Of a DNA stretch of 6,226 nt, positions 5,097-6,226 are shown piece after piece. The position numbers and the translations under genes were made by a program. Origin of the DNA: Pseudomonadota bacterium (GTDB lineage Bacteria; Pseudomonadota; Alphaproteobacteria; Sphingomonadales; Sphingomonadaceae); the NCBI GenBank assembly GCA_023445495.1, contig JAEXLC010000042.1, positions 1 to 6,226 of the forward strand, read 5' to 3'. Position 1 is the stretch's first letter. Every line of letters begins with the position of its first letter. The notes under the pieces were generated by a model. The model made no database searches. It was not told where the DNA came from and saw only the letters and a list, made by a program, of their open reading frames with translations.

Positions 5097-5108
5097 GAGC
5101 AAAAGGGA

Positions 5109-6179
5109 TTACCCGTCGAGCTGGGCCAGGCGGTCGGCTTCGTCCTGGGCGATCAGGGCGCCGATCAGTTCGTCGAGCTCGCCTTCCATCACTTCGGGAA
5201 GGCGGTGGAGGGTCAGGTTGATGCGGTGATCGGTCACCCGGCCCTGGGGGAAGTTGTACGTCCGGATGCGCTCCGAGCGATCGCCCGAGCCGACCATCGA
5301 GGCTCGCGCGCCCGAGCGCTCCGAGGCCAGCCGGTCGCGCTCGCGCTCGTACAGGCGGGTGCGCAGCACCTTCATCGCCTTGGCCTTGTTCTTGATCTGC
5401 GAGCGCTCGTCCTGCTGGATGACGATCGTGCCGGTGGGCAAGTGGGTGATGCGCACCGCCGAATCGGTGGTGTTGACGCCCTGCCCGCCCGGGCCCGATG
5501 CCCGGAAGATGTCGATGCGCAGATCCTTGTCGTCGATCTTGATATCGGCGTCCTCGGCCTCGGGCAGCACCGCCACCGTCGCCGCCGAGGTGTGGATGCG
5601 CCCGCCCGCCTCGGTCGCCGGCACGCGCTGGACGCGGTGGACGCCGCTTTCGAACTTGAGCTTAGCGAACACGCCGGTGCCGGTGACGCTGAGCACGACT
5701 TCCTTATAGCCGCCGAATTCCGAATCGGAGGCGGAGATCAGCTCGATCTTCCAGCCCATGCGATCGGCATAGCGCTGGTACATGCGCAGCAGGTCGCCGG
5801 CGAACAAAGCCGCTTCGTCGCCGCCGACGCCGGCGCGGATTTCGAGCATCGCAGGACGGGCATCGGCCGCATCGCGCGGCAGCAGCGAGAGCGCGAGCCC
5901 GCGCTCGGCCGCGACCAGCGCGGTTTCGTTGGCACGCAGCTCTTCCGCCGCGAGCGCACGCATTTCCTCATCGGGCTCCTGCGCCATCAGCGCGAGCGAT
6001 TCGGCCTCGGACCGCAGGCGGCGGACTTCGCCGGCGGCGAGCGCCACCGGCTCGATCTCGGCATATTCCTTCGATACCGCGACGAACTTGTCGCCGGAGA
6101 GGTCGCCGGTCGCCATCTGCGCCTGCAACTCGTCGCGCCGCGCCTCGATCGCGGCAATCCGATCGGCGGGGATCTTCAC
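5109..6179 (-). CDS. prfA: Peptide chain release factor 1 (RF1)
   Basis: RF1 recognises UAA and UAG stop codons in the ribosomal A site and triggers hydrolysis of peptidyl-tRNA. The 356-residue length is standard. The N-terminal helical domain covers about 1-100. The family-typical EIRAGVGGDEAALFAGDLLRMY spans 113-134. The stop-codon-reading PxT motif is P187-A188-T189 inside VPATEAGGRIHTS, which marks RF1; RF2 carries SPF. The catalytic loop is ASGPGGQGVN (227-236), with the GGQ glutamine at 233, the residue that PrmC methylates. HRINLTLHRLPEVM (318-331) is the usual C-terminal segment. The start is GTG at 6179, supported by GGAG 8 bases upstream and by the normal N-terminus. It is not directly followed by prmC: structured, terminator-bearing DNA intervenes. 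Confidence 0.98.
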   Translation of the reverse strand: MKIPADRIAAIEARRDELQAQMATGDLSGDKFVAVSKEYAEIEPVALAAGEVRRLRSEAESLALMAQEPDEEMRALAAEELRANETALVAAERGLALSLLPRDAADARPAMLEIRAGVGGDEAALFAGDLLRMYQRYADRMGWKIELISASDSEFGGYKEVVLSVTGTGVFAKLKFESGVHRVQRVPATEAGGRIHTSAATVAVLPEAEDADIKIDDKDLRIDIFRASGPGGQGVNTTDSAVRITHLPTGTIVIQQDERSQIKNKAKAMKVLRTRLYERERDRLASERSGARASMVGSGDRSERIRTYNFPQGRVTDHRINLTLHRLPEVMEGELDELIGALIAQDEADRLAQLDG

Positions 6180-6185
6180 CGGCCA

Positions 6186-6191
6186 CTCTCC
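6186..6191 (-). promoter_or_regulatory. prfA: Ribosome binding site of prfA
   Basis: On the minus strand this reads GGAGAG, with the GGAG part 8 bases from the GTG at 6179. It supports the non-ATG start of RF1. Confidence 0.7.
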
Positions 6192-6195
6192 ACTT

Positions 6196-6223
6196 CGTCA
6201 CCCCGGCCTTGAGCCGGGGTCCC
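6196..6223. repeat. REP-like palindrome upstream of prfA
   Basis: ACCCCGGC (6200-6207) pairs with GCCGGGGT (6213-6220) around CTTGA, an 8-bp stem. It is preceded by a CGTC head that, with the first stem base, gives CGTCA, the same start as the arms of the inverted pair at 4804-4940. It is probably a dispersed intergenic repeat. It lies only 5 bases beyond the prfA ribosome binding site, so it would be in, or just upstream of, the prfA leader. The window ends 3 bases later, so a partner copy may lie outside. Confidence 0.6.
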
Positions 6224-6226
6224 GCT

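Larger units (their letters stand above)
4590..5108. other. Long structured interval between prfA and prmC
   Basis: This 519-bp interval contains no credible gene. In the direction of prfA transcription it holds a 7-bp hairpin, a Y-shaped fold, a terminator-like hairpin, a REP-like inverted pair, then about 210 bases that must include any prmC promoter. In that last part I see only a 14-bp palindrome at 4663-4676 (CACGCA-TG-TGCGTG), 73 bases upstream of the prmC start. A TTGACC hexamer at 4797-4792 (minus strand) lacks a matching -10 element. Confidence 0.7.

Noticed and set aside
5085..6212. Long + strand open frame (375 codons) opposite prfA
   Set aside because: It is a shadow of prfA, whose PAT and GGQ motifs are intact on the minus strand.

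Overview
The window looks like chromosomal DNA from a high-GC alphaproteobacterium, most likely a sphingomonad. I infer this from the GC-rich coding style, a DUF4167 gene lying directly downstream of prfA and prmC (an alphaproteobacterial arrangement), and intergenic palindromes with a CGTCA head of a kind I associate with Sphingomonas genomes. The genus is an inference; no rRNA or other marker gene is present.

Left part (1-2301): a gene-free stretch of about 390 bases with unusual A/C-rich, G-poor composition precedes an intact polysaccharide flippase gene (391-1872, +) of the MOP/WzxC type. It runs head-on into a CBS-domain gene (1873-2301, -) with no base between the two stop codons. Middle part (2302-2701): a 64-bp divergent interval separates the CBS gene from a small two-helix membrane protein gene (2366-2665, +). 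That gene converges on the DUF4167 gene, and a hairpin that probably terminates transcription in both directions lies between them.

Right part (2699-6226, all genes on -): in transcription order prfA (6179-5109), prmC (4589-3726) and a DUF4167 gene (3454-2699). RF1, the product of prfA, releases finished peptides at UAA/UAG codons. PrmC methylates the glutamine of the RF1 GGQ motif. The DUF4167 protein is of unknown function and has a conserved alphaproteobacterial N-terminal domain followed by an Arg/Glu/Gln-rich tail. The first two therefore form an enzyme-substrate pair in translation termination.

The main unexplained structure is the 519-bp interval between prfA and prmC. It holds a tight series of hairpins directly after prfA: a 7-bp hairpin, a 64-nt Y-shaped three-way-junction fold and a 14-bp terminator-like hairpin. 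Beyond these lies a near-perfect 28-bp inverted repeat pair (REP/REPIN-like). A related palindrome sits just upstream of prfA. I see no transposase, CRISPR, tRNA, rRNA or defence genes. The coding content is ordinary housekeeping plus one envelope gene; the novelty, if any, is in the non-coding structures.
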